DNA of 40,040 nucleotides. Source: an uncultured Clostridia bacterium (GTDB lineage: Bacteria > Bacillota > Clostridia > Christensenellales > UBA1242). The stretch lies in NCBI GenBank assembly GCA_944384375.1, contig CALWTE010000014.1, positions 1-40,040 on the forward strand, in the 5' to 3' direction. The position numbers and the translations under genes are program-made. The notes beneath the pieces are model-generated. The model saw nothing but the letters and a program-made list of their open reading frames with translations. It made no database searches and had not been told where the DNA came from. Shown in pieces: positions 24,886 through 31,959 of the stretch (within the stretch, counting starts at the first letter, position 1; the number at the start of each line of letters is the position of its first letter).

Positions 24886-26367
24886 TTGATTACCAGCAAC
24901 CAAAAAAGATTTATCTTAGCCATTGATTTAGGTACAACCAGTATTCGTACTCTTTGCTACGATTTGCAAACGCACGAATTCTTAAACATTAACCAAAGAC
25001 GCATAAAGCAATTTTATCCACACCCAAACTGGGTAGAGCAAGATGCCGAAGAAATTTATTCCGTCATTCACTCTTGCCTTAAAGAAACAGTGAAAGATTT
25101 GCCCGAAAACTTGATTTTTGGTTTAGGGCTAACCAACCAACGTGAAACGGTGGTTGCGTGGGATAGGACAACGGGCAAGCCTTTGGCAAATGCTATTGTA
25201 TGGCAATGTAGGCGTACTTATGAAGAATGTGAGAAAATGCGTCAAGACAAAAAAGTCAACAAGTTCATTCGCTCCAAAACGGGTCTTTTCCCTGATTCTT
25301 ATTTCAGTGCCACAAAAATCAAATGGCTACTTGAAAATAACAAAGCCGTGCAAACAGCCCTAAAACAACACAACCTTTGCGTAGGTACTTTGGACAGTTA
25401 CACAGTATTCAGGCTAACTGGCGGTAAAAGTTTCATTACAGACCACAGCAACGCAAGTCGTACCCTTCTTTATAACCTTGTTAAACAAGATTACGATGTT
25501 GATTTGCTGGAATTTTTCAACATTCCGCGCGAAATCTTGCCAGATATAGTAGATTGTGATGCTTGTGTGGGCGAAACCATTGTTTCAGGTAAAAAAATTG
25601 CTATCGGTGGAATTTTAGGAGACCAACAGGCTTCCCTATTAGGTCAAGCGTGTACCAAAGTCGGCGAAGTCAAGACGACATTCGGCACGGGGGCTTTTAT
25701 GCTGGCAAATATAGGCGAAAAACCTTATTTGAGTGAAGATTTAATCACCACTATCGCGTGGAAAACTCGTGAAGGCACAAATTACGCTTTTGAAGGGCAA
25801 ATGTACAGCGCGGGTGCCTGCATTAACTGGCTAATTGATAGATTGCGTCTTATTGATTCGGCAAAAGAAAGCGAAACTTTGGCAAAGTCTGTGCCTGATA
25901 GTGGCGGGGTGCTGTTCATACCTGCTTTGGCGGGACTGGGCGCGCCTTTTTGGAAAGGAAATGCAAAGGCTGAATTTCGTGGAATTACCCTTGCTACTAC
26001 CGATGCTCACCTTGTACGTGCCGTTTTGCGTAGTATTGCCTATAATGCGCGTGCGGTGTATGATTCTATGATTAAATGTGTTGATTTTGAAAAAACCGTT
26101 ATGCGTGTAGACGGCGGTATGACTATGAATAATATGTTTGTGCAGTTTTTAAGTGATATTTTGCACGCACCTATCAAAGTTTCGGAAGAGAAAGAATCAA
26201 CGAGTCTGGGTGCTTGCTTTATGTGTGGACTGGCCTTTGGAGCGTTTAAATCTTTGGGTAGTTTGCACAGTTTGTATAAATCAAGTAAGACCTTCCGCCC
26301 TACCGCCCACGACACAGATAGAGAAGCGCATTACAAGGCTTGGCTTGATGTGATTAAAAGTATTTAA
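24886..26367 (+). CDS. glpK: Glycerol kinase
   Basis: A protein of 493 aa, the normal length. It phosphorylates glycerol with ATP to glycerol 3-phosphate, the substrate of the divergent glpA operon. FGGY-family motifs are the N-terminal LAIDLGTTSIRTLCYD, LTNQRET, the catalytic Asp246 in GILGDQQASLLGQ and the C-terminal VDGGMTMNNMFVQFLSD. The start is TTG with AGGAGG 7 nt upstream; there is no nearby ATG that would keep the conserved N-terminus. The gene ends just before a repeat-rich region. Confidence 0.96.
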   Translation: MITSNQKRFILAIDLGTTSIRTLCYDLQTHEFLNINQRRIKQFYPHPNWVEQDAEEIYSVIHSCLKETVKDLPENLIFGLGLTNQRETVVAWDRTTGKPLANAIVWQCRRTYEECEKMRQDKKVNKFIRSKTGLFPDSYFSATKIKWLLENNKAVQTALKQHNLCVGTLDSYTVFRLTGGKSFITDHSNASRTLLYNLVKQDYDVDLLEFFNIPREILPDIVDCDACVGETIVSGKKIAIGGILGDQQASLLGQACTKVGEVKTTFGTGAFMLANIGEKPYLSEDLITTIAWKTREGTNYAFEGQMYSAGACINWLIDRLRLIDSAKESETLAKSVPDSGGVLFIPALAGLGAPFWKGNAKAEFRGITLATTDAHLVRAVLRSIAYNARAVYDSMIKCVDFEKTVMRVDGGMTMNNMFVQFLSDILHAPIKVSEEKESTSLGACFMCGLAFGAFKSLGSLHSLYKSSKTFRPTAHDTDREAHYKAWLDVIKSI

Positions 26368-26377
26368 CCAAAAGACC

Positions 26378-26440
26378 GCCAAACCGCGGTTTGCGGTAAT
26401 TGAAAATTAAAAATTGAAAATTTCGGCTGAAAACTATATA
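26378..26440 (-). repeat. Interspersed palindromic element, copy 2 (inverted)
   Basis: On the minus strand the sequence reads TTTTCAGCCGAAATTTTC, then TTTTCAATTACCGC and a palindrome AAACCGCGGTTT (26387-26398) between GACCGCC and GCGGT. It lies 11 nt after the glpK stop and may also act as its terminator. Confidence 0.55.
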
Positions 26441-26561
26441 ATATTATTAAAATATTTTCACCTCTTTTCCTCATTTTTTTGTTTAGCAAATTGAAGGTTA
26501 AGGAAATGGCTTATAAACATTAAAATTTATTAATAATTGAGTAATATTAAGGAGTTAGAAA

Positions 26562-26831
26562 ATGATACATTCGTTAGCGGGTGGGAAAATCAAAGATTTG
26601 GACTTTGCCGATTTTGCCAAAGTGGAAATCTTAGACGGCGAAGCGCAAGGCAAAATTTCGTGGTATATCACAAATATTTTAGATTTAAATGTGGGAGACA
26701 CTGTGCTTGTGCCTGTTGGCTTAAACAACACGCAAACCCCTGCAAAAGTCTTAAAAATAGAGCGAAATCTCTCGTCACAAGTTTCCCCTATCCCCATAAA
26801 ACGTGCAAAGGAAATTATACAAAAATGCTAA
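26562..26831 (+). CDS. Small protein with a beta-barrel pattern, possibly PriA N-terminal-like
   Basis: A protein of 89 aa. It has strand patterns (FAKVEILDG, ISWYITNILDLNVGDTVLVP, PAKVLKIERN) and ends with a short helix (KRAKEIIQK). VGDTVLVPVG followed by AKVLKIE resembles the 3' DNA-binding domain of PriA and similar small barrels, but the match is weak. The AAGGAG site and the strong terminator after it support a real gene. Two longer overlapping frames (26537-26845 and the opposite strand) lack a ribosome site and family features. Function not assigned. Confidence 0.7.
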   Translation: MIHSLAGGKIKDLDFADFAKVEILDGEAQGKISWYITNILDLNVGDTVLVPVGLNNTQTPAKVLKIERNLSSQVSPIPIKRAKEIIQKC

Positions 26832-26845
26832 GCAAAAAATATTAA

Positions 26846-26878
26846 AAAAAATACTAGGTTATATGCCTAGTATTTTTT
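26846..26878 (+). terminator. Terminator of the small gene at 26562-26831
   Basis: The arms AAAAAATACTAGG (26846-26858) and CCTAGTATTTTTT (26866-26878) give a perfect 13-bp stem with a 7-nt loop and a T-run. Confidence 0.85.
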
Positions 26879-26914
26879 GTAATTGAAAAAATGCGGACAT
26901 AAATATGACAAAGT

Positions 26915-27124
26915 TTAATAGGCGGTTACGATTTTCAATTACCGCTACACGGAATGTGTAGTGCTAAATTTTGTTGCTAAGTTATAAAAAAGGATAATAG
27001 TATTTAAATTTAAATTTGGAAATAAGATAAAAATATTTTAATAATATTAAATATTTTCAGCCTTCATTTTCAATTTTCAATTACCGCCGTAATCATAAGC
27101 AAAAACGCTAAATAAAAATAATTT
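26915..27124 (+). repeat. Interspersed element, tandem unit A
   Basis: The unit reads AGGCGGTTACG, TTTTCAATTACCGC, then a small palindrome CTACAC-5 nt-GTGTAG (26945-26961) with AGTGCTAAATTTTG after it, and an AT-rich part ending in AAATATTTTCAGCC and TTTTCAATTACCGCCG (27067-27089). Unit B repeats this order about 210 bp further on. Both lie in the 575-nt gap 26832-27406, where no gene is visible. Confidence 0.6.
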
Positions 27125-27290
27125 TTAGGCGGTTTTCGGCGGTAGATATTTTTAATGCTACTACACAGAACGTGTAGTGCAAAATTTTTTGTAGAATTAA
27201 AAAAATGAATAAAAATATTTAAATTTGAAATAAAATGCTAAAAATATTAAAAATATAATTGTACTCAGCCGAAACTTTCAATTTTATATT
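27125..27290 (+). repeat. Interspersed element, tandem unit B
   Basis: It begins TAGGCGGTTTTCGGCGGTAG, followed by the palindrome CTACAC-AGAAC-GTGTAG (27161-27177), AGTGCAAAATTTTTTG, ATTTAAATTTG and CAGCCGAAACTTTCAA (27266-27281). The same blocks occur in the same order in unit A; stems of the small palindrome are conserved and loops differ. Confidence 0.6.
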
Positions 27291-27297
27291 GTAAAGT

Positions 27298-27341
27298 AAA
27301 AAAGGCAGGATAGATTATTAATATTAAGTATCTCCTGCCTT
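27298..27341 (-). terminator. Terminator of the glycosyltransferase gene
   Basis: The arms AAGGCAGGA (27302-27310) and TCCTGCCTT (27333-27341) pair around a 22-nt loop that can pair further. The A-run at 27298-27303 gives a T-run on the minus strand. Confidence 0.7.
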
Positions 27342-27343
27342 AA

Positions 27344-27385
27344 CTTTCAACTTTCAACTTTCAACTTTCAATTTTCAATTTTCAA
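27344..27385 (+). repeat. Heptamer microsatellite (CTTTCAA / TTTTCAA)
   Basis: Six tandem 7-bp units: CTTTCAA four times (27344-27371), then TTTTCAA twice (27372-27385), followed by TTACGC. The unit is the one phased in the TTTTCAATTACCGC element, so it may be an expanded end of that element. Confidence 0.75.
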
Positions 27386-27406
27386 TTACGCAAACTGCGT
27401 TTGCGT

Positions 27407-28573
27407 CTACGCGGTTTCGGTCGCTTTATAATATTCCTTATAGTACTCTATGGCGTCTTTGAAAAGTTTTTCCATTTCGTCCATCGCGTTAGAGAGTTTA
27501 AACCTATCGCTATGTTCCAAATACCATTCGCCCAAAGCCTTTCTTTCGTCTGGATGCTCGTAGTAATAATCAATTTTTTGCGCCAAATCGTCTGTATTGC
27601 CGTACTTATACAAACTATCTGGGTTCGCATAAAAACGCATTGCCGCCTTTTTGCTATCACTAAACACGCACGGCCTACCGCAAGCCATTGCTTCTAGGCA
27701 ACTAATACCTTCTAACTCAATTTCGCTAGGGTGAACATACAAATCTGCGTAATTCAACAAATCTAGGAAATCTTGTTTGTCTAAATATCCAAACGTTGCG
27801 TCTACGTTTAATTTTGTGGCAAGTTTGCGATAGTGCTTTTCTTGTGGCCCCTGCCCTGCAATAATCAATTTGATTTTATCCTTGTATTTGCTCTTGCTAA
27901 CGGCTGATATCAAGTCGTTTTGGCATTTTTCCTTGCTGTATCTACCCGTGTTGGCAATAACGAATTTATCTTTGTATTCTTCGGGTTTTTCAGTAGGTTT
28001 ATAGGTAAATTCCTCACGCACGCCGTTAGTAATCACTCTAAACTGGCACGTGCAGTTGTGTTCTTTAAACACTTCAGCAATTAATTCGCTCGGTGCGTGG
28101 GCAAAATCCACATATTGATAAAAAACCTTATAAAAACGGTAATAAATGCTGTCGTTTGCCAACTCAACATTTTTTAGCCCCATATGTGCGGTAACGTTCT
28201 CCGCCTGCACATGTGTTGCAGCGGTGTAGGCAATGTGCAATTCCCTGCAAAGCGGAATCACTGCCCTGCCCATTTGAAAAGGCATTAATATATGCACGAT
28301 ATCGGCGCCACGAATACCTTCCAAAAGTTTTTCCTTATCTGGCTTGCCGAGTACTACCCCGTTTTTGCTCACATATTTATTGAAACTATGAAAATTGCGT
28401 CTGGGCACACTAATCCACTTTATGCCAAACTCGTCTATATAATCTTTTTCACAAGGCGTAACTATGGTTACATTATGCCCACGTTTCACCATTTCACGTG
28501 CAAGAGTGTTATAAGTGTTGCTAGTGCCGTTTGCACTAAGTCCGTACATATCGCAAATTAATGTAATATTCAT
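27407..28573 (-). CDS. GT4-family glycosyltransferase
   Basis: A protein of 388 aa with the GT-B fold. The N-terminal Rossmann part begins MNITLICDMYGLSANGTSN; the C-terminal donor-binding part has NTGRYSKEKCQNDLI, IIAGQGPQ and the E-x7-E motif ELEGISCLEAMACGRP. It transfers a sugar from a nucleotide donor. Relatives include lipid glycosyltransferases (mono- and diglucosyldiacylglycerol synthases), and the similarity to that group (HATxVQAENV-like segment TAATHVQAENVTAHM) makes a glycolipid acceptor plausible, but not proven. The ATG at 28573 has AAAGGAA upstream; a start six codons earlier is less likely. Confidence 0.88.
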   Translation of the reverse strand: MNITLICDMYGLSANGTSNTYNTLAREMVKRGHNVTIVTPCEKDYIDEFGIKWISVPRRNFHSFNKYVSKNGVVLGKPDKEKLLEGIRGADIVHILMPFQMGRAVIPLCRELHIAYTAATHVQAENVTAHMGLKNVELANDSIYYRFYKVFYQYVDFAHAPSELIAEVFKEHNCTCQFRVITNGVREEFTYKPTEKPEEYKDKFVIANTGRYSKEKCQNDLISAVSKSKYKDKIKLIIAGQGPQEKHYRKLATKLNVDATFGYLDKQDFLDLLNYADLYVHPSEIELEGISCLEAMACGRPCVFSDSKKAAMRFYANPDSLYKYGNTDDLAQKIDYYYEHPDERKALGEWYLEHSDRFKLSNAMDEMEKLFKDAIEYYKEYYKATETA

Positions 28574-28733
28574 ATTCAAATTCCTTTGCATTCTAATGCT
28601 TTTATTGTACTAGATTTTAGACAAAAAATCAAATATTATAAAAAATTTTACAAATTTAGACAAATTGTAAAATATGTCTAATGAAAAATGTGCAAAACTT
28701 TGCCAAATTTACAAAAATTTTTTGCTAAATAAA

Positions 28734-28762
28734 TTGAATTATGGCGGAATATAATATATAAT
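28734..28762 (+). promoter_or_regulatory. Promoter of the NfeD-SPFH operon
   Basis: -35 TTGAAT (28734-28739), 17-nt spacer, -10 TATAAT (28757-28762), then AAAGGAGG before the ATG at 28787. Confidence 0.75.
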
Positions 28763-28786
28763 ATAAGTTAAAGGAGGAAAAACATT

Positions 28787-29449
28787 ATGGACGTAATAGT
28801 TATGCTGTACATCTGGATTGCTGTTATTTGTATAGCCGCCCTTGTAGAAGCCTTTACTATGCAAATGGTGAGCATTTGGTTTGTGGCAGGTGGTATTGTT
28901 TCTTTGATACTGTACTTCTGCGAAGTTAGTTATGAAATTCAAATAATTGTCTTCATTGCAGTTTCTATCATACTTTTAATTTCGCTACGTAAACTTTGCC
29001 TTAAATTCCTATTGAAAAACACAGACGAAAAAACCAACATTGATTCGCTGATAGGTAAAGAGGCCAAACTGCTAAAAAGCATTTCGCTAGGCGAACTGGG
29101 TGAAGTGAAGTTGGGCGATGTTGTTTGGACTGCCACCACCAAAGACGAGACTCCCCTTTCTGCTGGCACGTTAATTAAAATTGTGCAAGTGCAAGGCAAT
29201 AAGTTAATTGTTCAGCCGATTGAAAGTACAAACAAGACAGAACAGAGCGAAACTTCAGCAAAAGGAAAAGAAGAAGAAAAAACCGCGGGCGAAATTCAAG
29301 CAACCGAGCAAGAAGAAGCAACCGAAAAGCAGGTTGAAACTCAAATAGACGAAGCCAATTCGGAACAGTCTGCAAAGGAAGAAACCGCGCAACCCAAAAC
29401 AAAAGCACAGAAAAGCAATTCAAAATCAAAAAGCAAAAAATCAAACTAA
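28787..29449 (+). CDS. NfeD-like membrane protein
   Basis: A protein of 220 aa. Two or three membrane segments fill residues 5-70 (IWIAVICIAALVEAFTMQMV, IIVFIAVSIILLISL). Residues about 85-145 form the NfeD OB-fold (LIGKEAKLLKSISLGELGEV, GDVVWTATTKDETPLSAGTL, VQVQGNKLIVQP). The last 75 residues are low-complexity Glu/Lys/Ala/Thr/Gln/Ser and end in a basic Lys/Ser tail. NfeD proteins pair with SPFH proteins, as with the next gene, 73 nt downstream, in lipid-raft-like membrane domains. The long charged tail is unusual for the family. Confidence 0.88.
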   Translation: MDVIVMLYIWIAVICIAALVEAFTMQMVSIWFVAGGIVSLILYFCEVSYEIQIIVFIAVSIILLISLRKLCLKFLLKNTDEKTNIDSLIGKEAKLLKSISLGELGEVKLGDVVWTATTKDETPLSAGTLIKIVQVQGNKLIVQPIESTNKTEQSETSAKGKEEEKTAGEIQATEQEEATEKQVETQIDEANSEQSAKEETAQPKTKAQKSNSKSKSKKSN

Positions 29450-29522
29450 GCCTATAAAATTAGGCAGATTTCCCGCAGGTTTTGTAGGTTTAGTTACAAA
29501 AATTTAATAAAGGAGAAAAATT

Positions 29523-30464
29523 ATGTCAACAGGAGCAATAATAGCAATCGTGGTTATTGCGGTTGTAGCATTCATAATTTTAGGTTTTAGTATTAAAATT
29601 GTTAGGCAATCAACCGCATTAGTAATTGAACGTTTAGGAAAATATAAACGCACACTTGATACTGGTATTCATTTTATAATACCTTTCTTTGATAGACCTG
29701 CAGGCAAGGAAATCAGCCTAAAGGAGCAGGTAAAAGACTTTAAACCACAACCCGTAATTACAAAGGATAATGTAACGATGCAAATTGATACGGTGGTTTA
29801 TTACCAAATTACAGACCCAAAACTTTATACTTACGGTGTGGAAAACCCTATTTCTGCAATTGAAAATTTAACCGCAACTACATTGCGTAACTTAGTGGGC
29901 GAACTGGAGTTAGATGGTACTCTCACCAGTCGTGATACAATTAACACCAAAATGCGTCTAGTACTAGATGAAGCTACTGATGCGTGGGGTATCAAAATTA
30001 ACCGTGTGGAATTGAAAAACATTTTGCCACCAAAAGACATTCAGCAAGCAATGGAAAAACAGATGCGTGCCGAACGTGAACGTAGAGAGGCAATTCTTAT
30101 CGCGGAAGGTGAAAAACGCAGTAACATTTTGGTTGCAGAAGGTGAAAAGGAAGCCGAAGTTTTGCGTGCTGAAGCAAAAAGACTGGCAACCATTAAGGAA
30201 GCCGAAGGTACTGCCGAAGCGATTAGAATGATTATTGAAGCGCACCCAGACCAGGCATATTTAACGCTTAAAGGTTATGAAGCATTAGCCGCTGTGGCAG
30301 ACGGACAAAGCACAAAACTAATCGTGCCAACCGAACTAGCAAACATTACGAGCTTGCTAGCAACATTAAAGGAATCGGTTACCCTGCCAGACCCTAAAAA
30401 CAAACCAAAAACCGCAGAAAAATCCGCTCCCGCAAAAACAGCGGAAAATTTTGGGAAAAAGTAA
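29523..30464 (+). CDS. SPFH/band 7 protein, slipin/QmcA type
   Basis: A protein of 313 aa. An N-terminal membrane helix (IAIVVIAVVAFIILGFSI) is followed by the band 7 domain (VRQSTALVIERLGKYKRTLD, GIHFIIPFFD, NVTMQIDTVVYYQITDP) and a helical coiled-coil region (MEKQMRAERERREAILIAEG). The C-terminus is a short Pro/Lys/Ala tail. Such proteins oligomerise on the membrane and, with NfeD partners, organise membrane domains or regulate membrane proteases. AAAGGAG precedes the ATG. It is co-transcribed with the NfeD-like gene. Confidence 0.93.
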   Translation: MSTGAIIAIVVIAVVAFIILGFSIKIVRQSTALVIERLGKYKRTLDTGIHFIIPFFDRPAGKEISLKEQVKDFKPQPVITKDNVTMQIDTVVYYQITDPKLYTYGVENPISAIENLTATTLRNLVGELELDGTLTSRDTINTKMRLVLDEATDAWGIKINRVELKNILPPKDIQQAMEKQMRAERERREAILIAEGEKRSNILVAEGEKEAEVLRAEAKRLATIKEAEGTAEAIRMIIEAHPDQAYLTLKGYEALAAVADGQSTKLIVPTELANITSLLATLKESVTLPDPKNKPKTAEKSAPAKTAENFGKK

Positions 30465-30527
30465 AAAATATTTAAATATTCATAAATATTATTTAAATTT
30501 AACAAGAATTAAAAGAATAATGAACAT

Positions 30528-30570
30528 TGAACTGCACCCCAAAAGTTGGACACTTTTGGGGTGCAGTTCA
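30528..30570. terminator. Perfect 19-bp palindrome resembling fused IS3-type terminal repeats
   Basis: The arms TGAACTGCACCCCAAAAGT (30528-30546) and its exact inverse (30552-30570) flank a 5-nt loop. It should terminate the SPFH gene 64 nt upstream. The arm resembles terminal inverted repeats of some IS3/IS150-family elements (from memory), so it may be two ends brought together by deletion. The following 30571-30720 shows no gene; A-tracts at 30690-30696 and 30701-30707 sit just above the desulfoferrodoxin promoter. Confidence 0.65.
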
Positions 30571-30730
30571 TTTTGTGTTATAAAAGAATTTAATAATATT
30601 TTAAAATAGAATTTTTGCTGTGATTAAATAAATTAATTTAAATATTTAAATTAAAATTTGGTGCATATTTTTATAAAAAAGAAAATATGAAAAAAATATC
30701 AAAAAAATAAAAATAAATGTTTAAATTTGA

Positions 30731-30760
30731 TAGACAAAAGCCGACATTCTTTGCTATAAT
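30731..30760 (+). promoter_or_regulatory. Promoter of the desulfoferrodoxin gene
   Basis: -35 TAGACA (30731-30736), 18-nt spacer, -10 TATAAT (30755-30760). Two phased A7 tracts (30690 and 30701) lie upstream and may act as an UP element. Confidence 0.65.
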
Positions 30761-30789
30761 CAAATTATACTTATTGAAAAGGATTGTTT

Positions 30790-31173
30790 ATGACTAAGGT
30801 AAAATTTTTCCGTTGCCCTATATGCGGTAATATTGTGATGAAGATAGTTGACAGCGGTGTCGTACCTTTTTGCTGTGGGAAACCTATGGTGGAACTCGTA
30901 GCAAACGACACTGATGCTGCTGTTGAAAAGCACGTCCCTGTGATAGACATAAAGGCAAACGTTTTGACGGCTTGCATTGGAGCGACTCCACACCCTATGA
31001 CTCAAGAACATTACATTCAATGGGTATATTTAGAAACCGAAAAAGGTGGGCAAATTAAGCATTTGAGCCCTAATGACGAGCCAAAAGCGGAATTTGCTTT
31101 AAATGGAGAAAAAGTACTTTGCGTTTACGCGTACTGCAATCTCCACAGCCTTTGGAAAACAGAACTTGACTAG
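30790..31173 (+). CDS. dfx: Desulfoferrodoxin (2Fe superoxide reductase)
   Basis: A protein of 127 aa, the normal length. It reduces superoxide to hydrogen peroxide in the cytoplasm of anaerobes. The N-terminal desulforedoxin centre has Cys9, Cys12 (CPICG) and Cys28-Cys29 (CCGKPM). The catalytic centre has His48 (EKHVP), His68 (TPHPM), His74 (EHYIQW), Cys116 and His119 (CNLHSLW), giving four His and one Cys. All ligands are present. The ATG at 30790 is spaced well from AAAAGGA; a TTG two codons earlier is less likely. It stands alone between its promoter and terminator. Confidence 0.95.
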   Translation: MTKVKFFRCPICGNIVMKIVDSGVVPFCCGKPMVELVANDTDAAVEKHVPVIDIKANVLTACIGATPHPMTQEHYIQWVYLETEKGGQIKHLSPNDEPKAEFALNGEKVLCVYAYCNLHSLWKTELD

Positions 31174-31205
31174 CCTGAACGTTAACCGTCTAAAAAAATA
31201 GGGAG

Positions 31206-31234
31206 AAAAAAGCACCTTTTAAAGGTGTTTTTTG
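31206..31234 (+). terminator. Terminator of the desulfoferrodoxin gene
   Basis: CACCTTT (31213-31219) and AAAGGTG (31221-31227) form the stem, extended by A6 and T6 flanks. The following 31241-31508 is AT-rich and I see nothing in it. Confidence 0.75.
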
Positions 31235-31508
31235 TTTTTCTCCTTGTGATTGTTTTTTATGTTAAAAATTTTTAGTTTTTGTTGTAATTTACTGATAAAA
31301 TTTAGATTTTATAAAAATTTTCATACATATAAAATTAAAAATTAATAATATCAAAATGTTTGTCTAAAATGATTTAGTTATCAATATAAATTTGTAATAT
31401 AAATAACTAAAATTAAATAGAAAATACTTAAAATTAGTTTTGATTAACTTTATTAACTTTTATAATTATTAAAAGGCTTTTGTTATTATAATTAACAAAC
31501 TTTTTTAT

Positions 31509-31712
31509 TTAGTCTTCTAACCCCATTAGATAATCAATAGTTACGTCAAAAAATTTGGCTAAAATTACTAATTGCTCCCCCTTTATGTCTGCTTGCTCAT
31601 TTTCCCAACGACAAATAGACGACGAGCCGATGCCTGTCGCCCTTGCTAAAGCCTGAATAGACAAGCCATTTTCCATTCTTAGTTCTTTTAATCTTTCCGC
31701 AAATTTTGTCAT
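31509..31712 (-). CDS. XRE-family transcriptional regulator, single HTH domain
   Basis: A protein of 67 aa consisting almost wholly of a lambda-repressor-like helix-turn-helix: FAERLKELRMENGLSIQALA, then the recognition helix GSSSICRWENEQADI and LVILAKFFDVTIDYLMGLED. There is no effector domain. An AGGGG site precedes the ATG. It is divergent from valS (247 nt away); its target is unknown, though the palindromic promoters at 13411-13438 and 20981-21009 are candidates for some such repressor. Confidence 0.9.
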   Translation of the reverse strand: MTKFAERLKELRMENGLSIQALARATGIGSSSICRWENEQADIKGEQLVILAKFFDVTIDYLMGLED

Positions 31713-31888
31713 ATGTACCCCTATTAAATTTAATATATTGTATATTTAAAATAAAAATATTTCAAATAATTTGAGTTGATTTACTAATTTTCGATTAAAG
31801 TAAAATGCTACTAGAATAACAATTTTTTCTTTTTTTAATTTTAAATTTTAAAAAATGCTGTTGTTGGTTAATTTTTTAGGTTTAATTA

Positions 31889-31917
31889 TTTACAAAACTA
31901 TAAAATTTTGATAAACT
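31889..31917 (+). promoter_or_regulatory. Candidate promoter of valS
   Basis: -35-like TTTACA (31889-31894), 17-nt spacer, -10 TAAACT (31912-31917). The 247-nt upstream region has no T-box signature. Confidence 0.5.
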
Positions 31918-31959
31918 ATATTTGTTAATCTTTTAAAAATAAATTTAAGGAATATAAAA

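Noticed and set aside
26537..26845. 102-residue frame overlapping the small gene at 26562-26831
   Set aside because: Poor ribosome-site placement and Cys/Arg-rich composition typical of a shadow frame.
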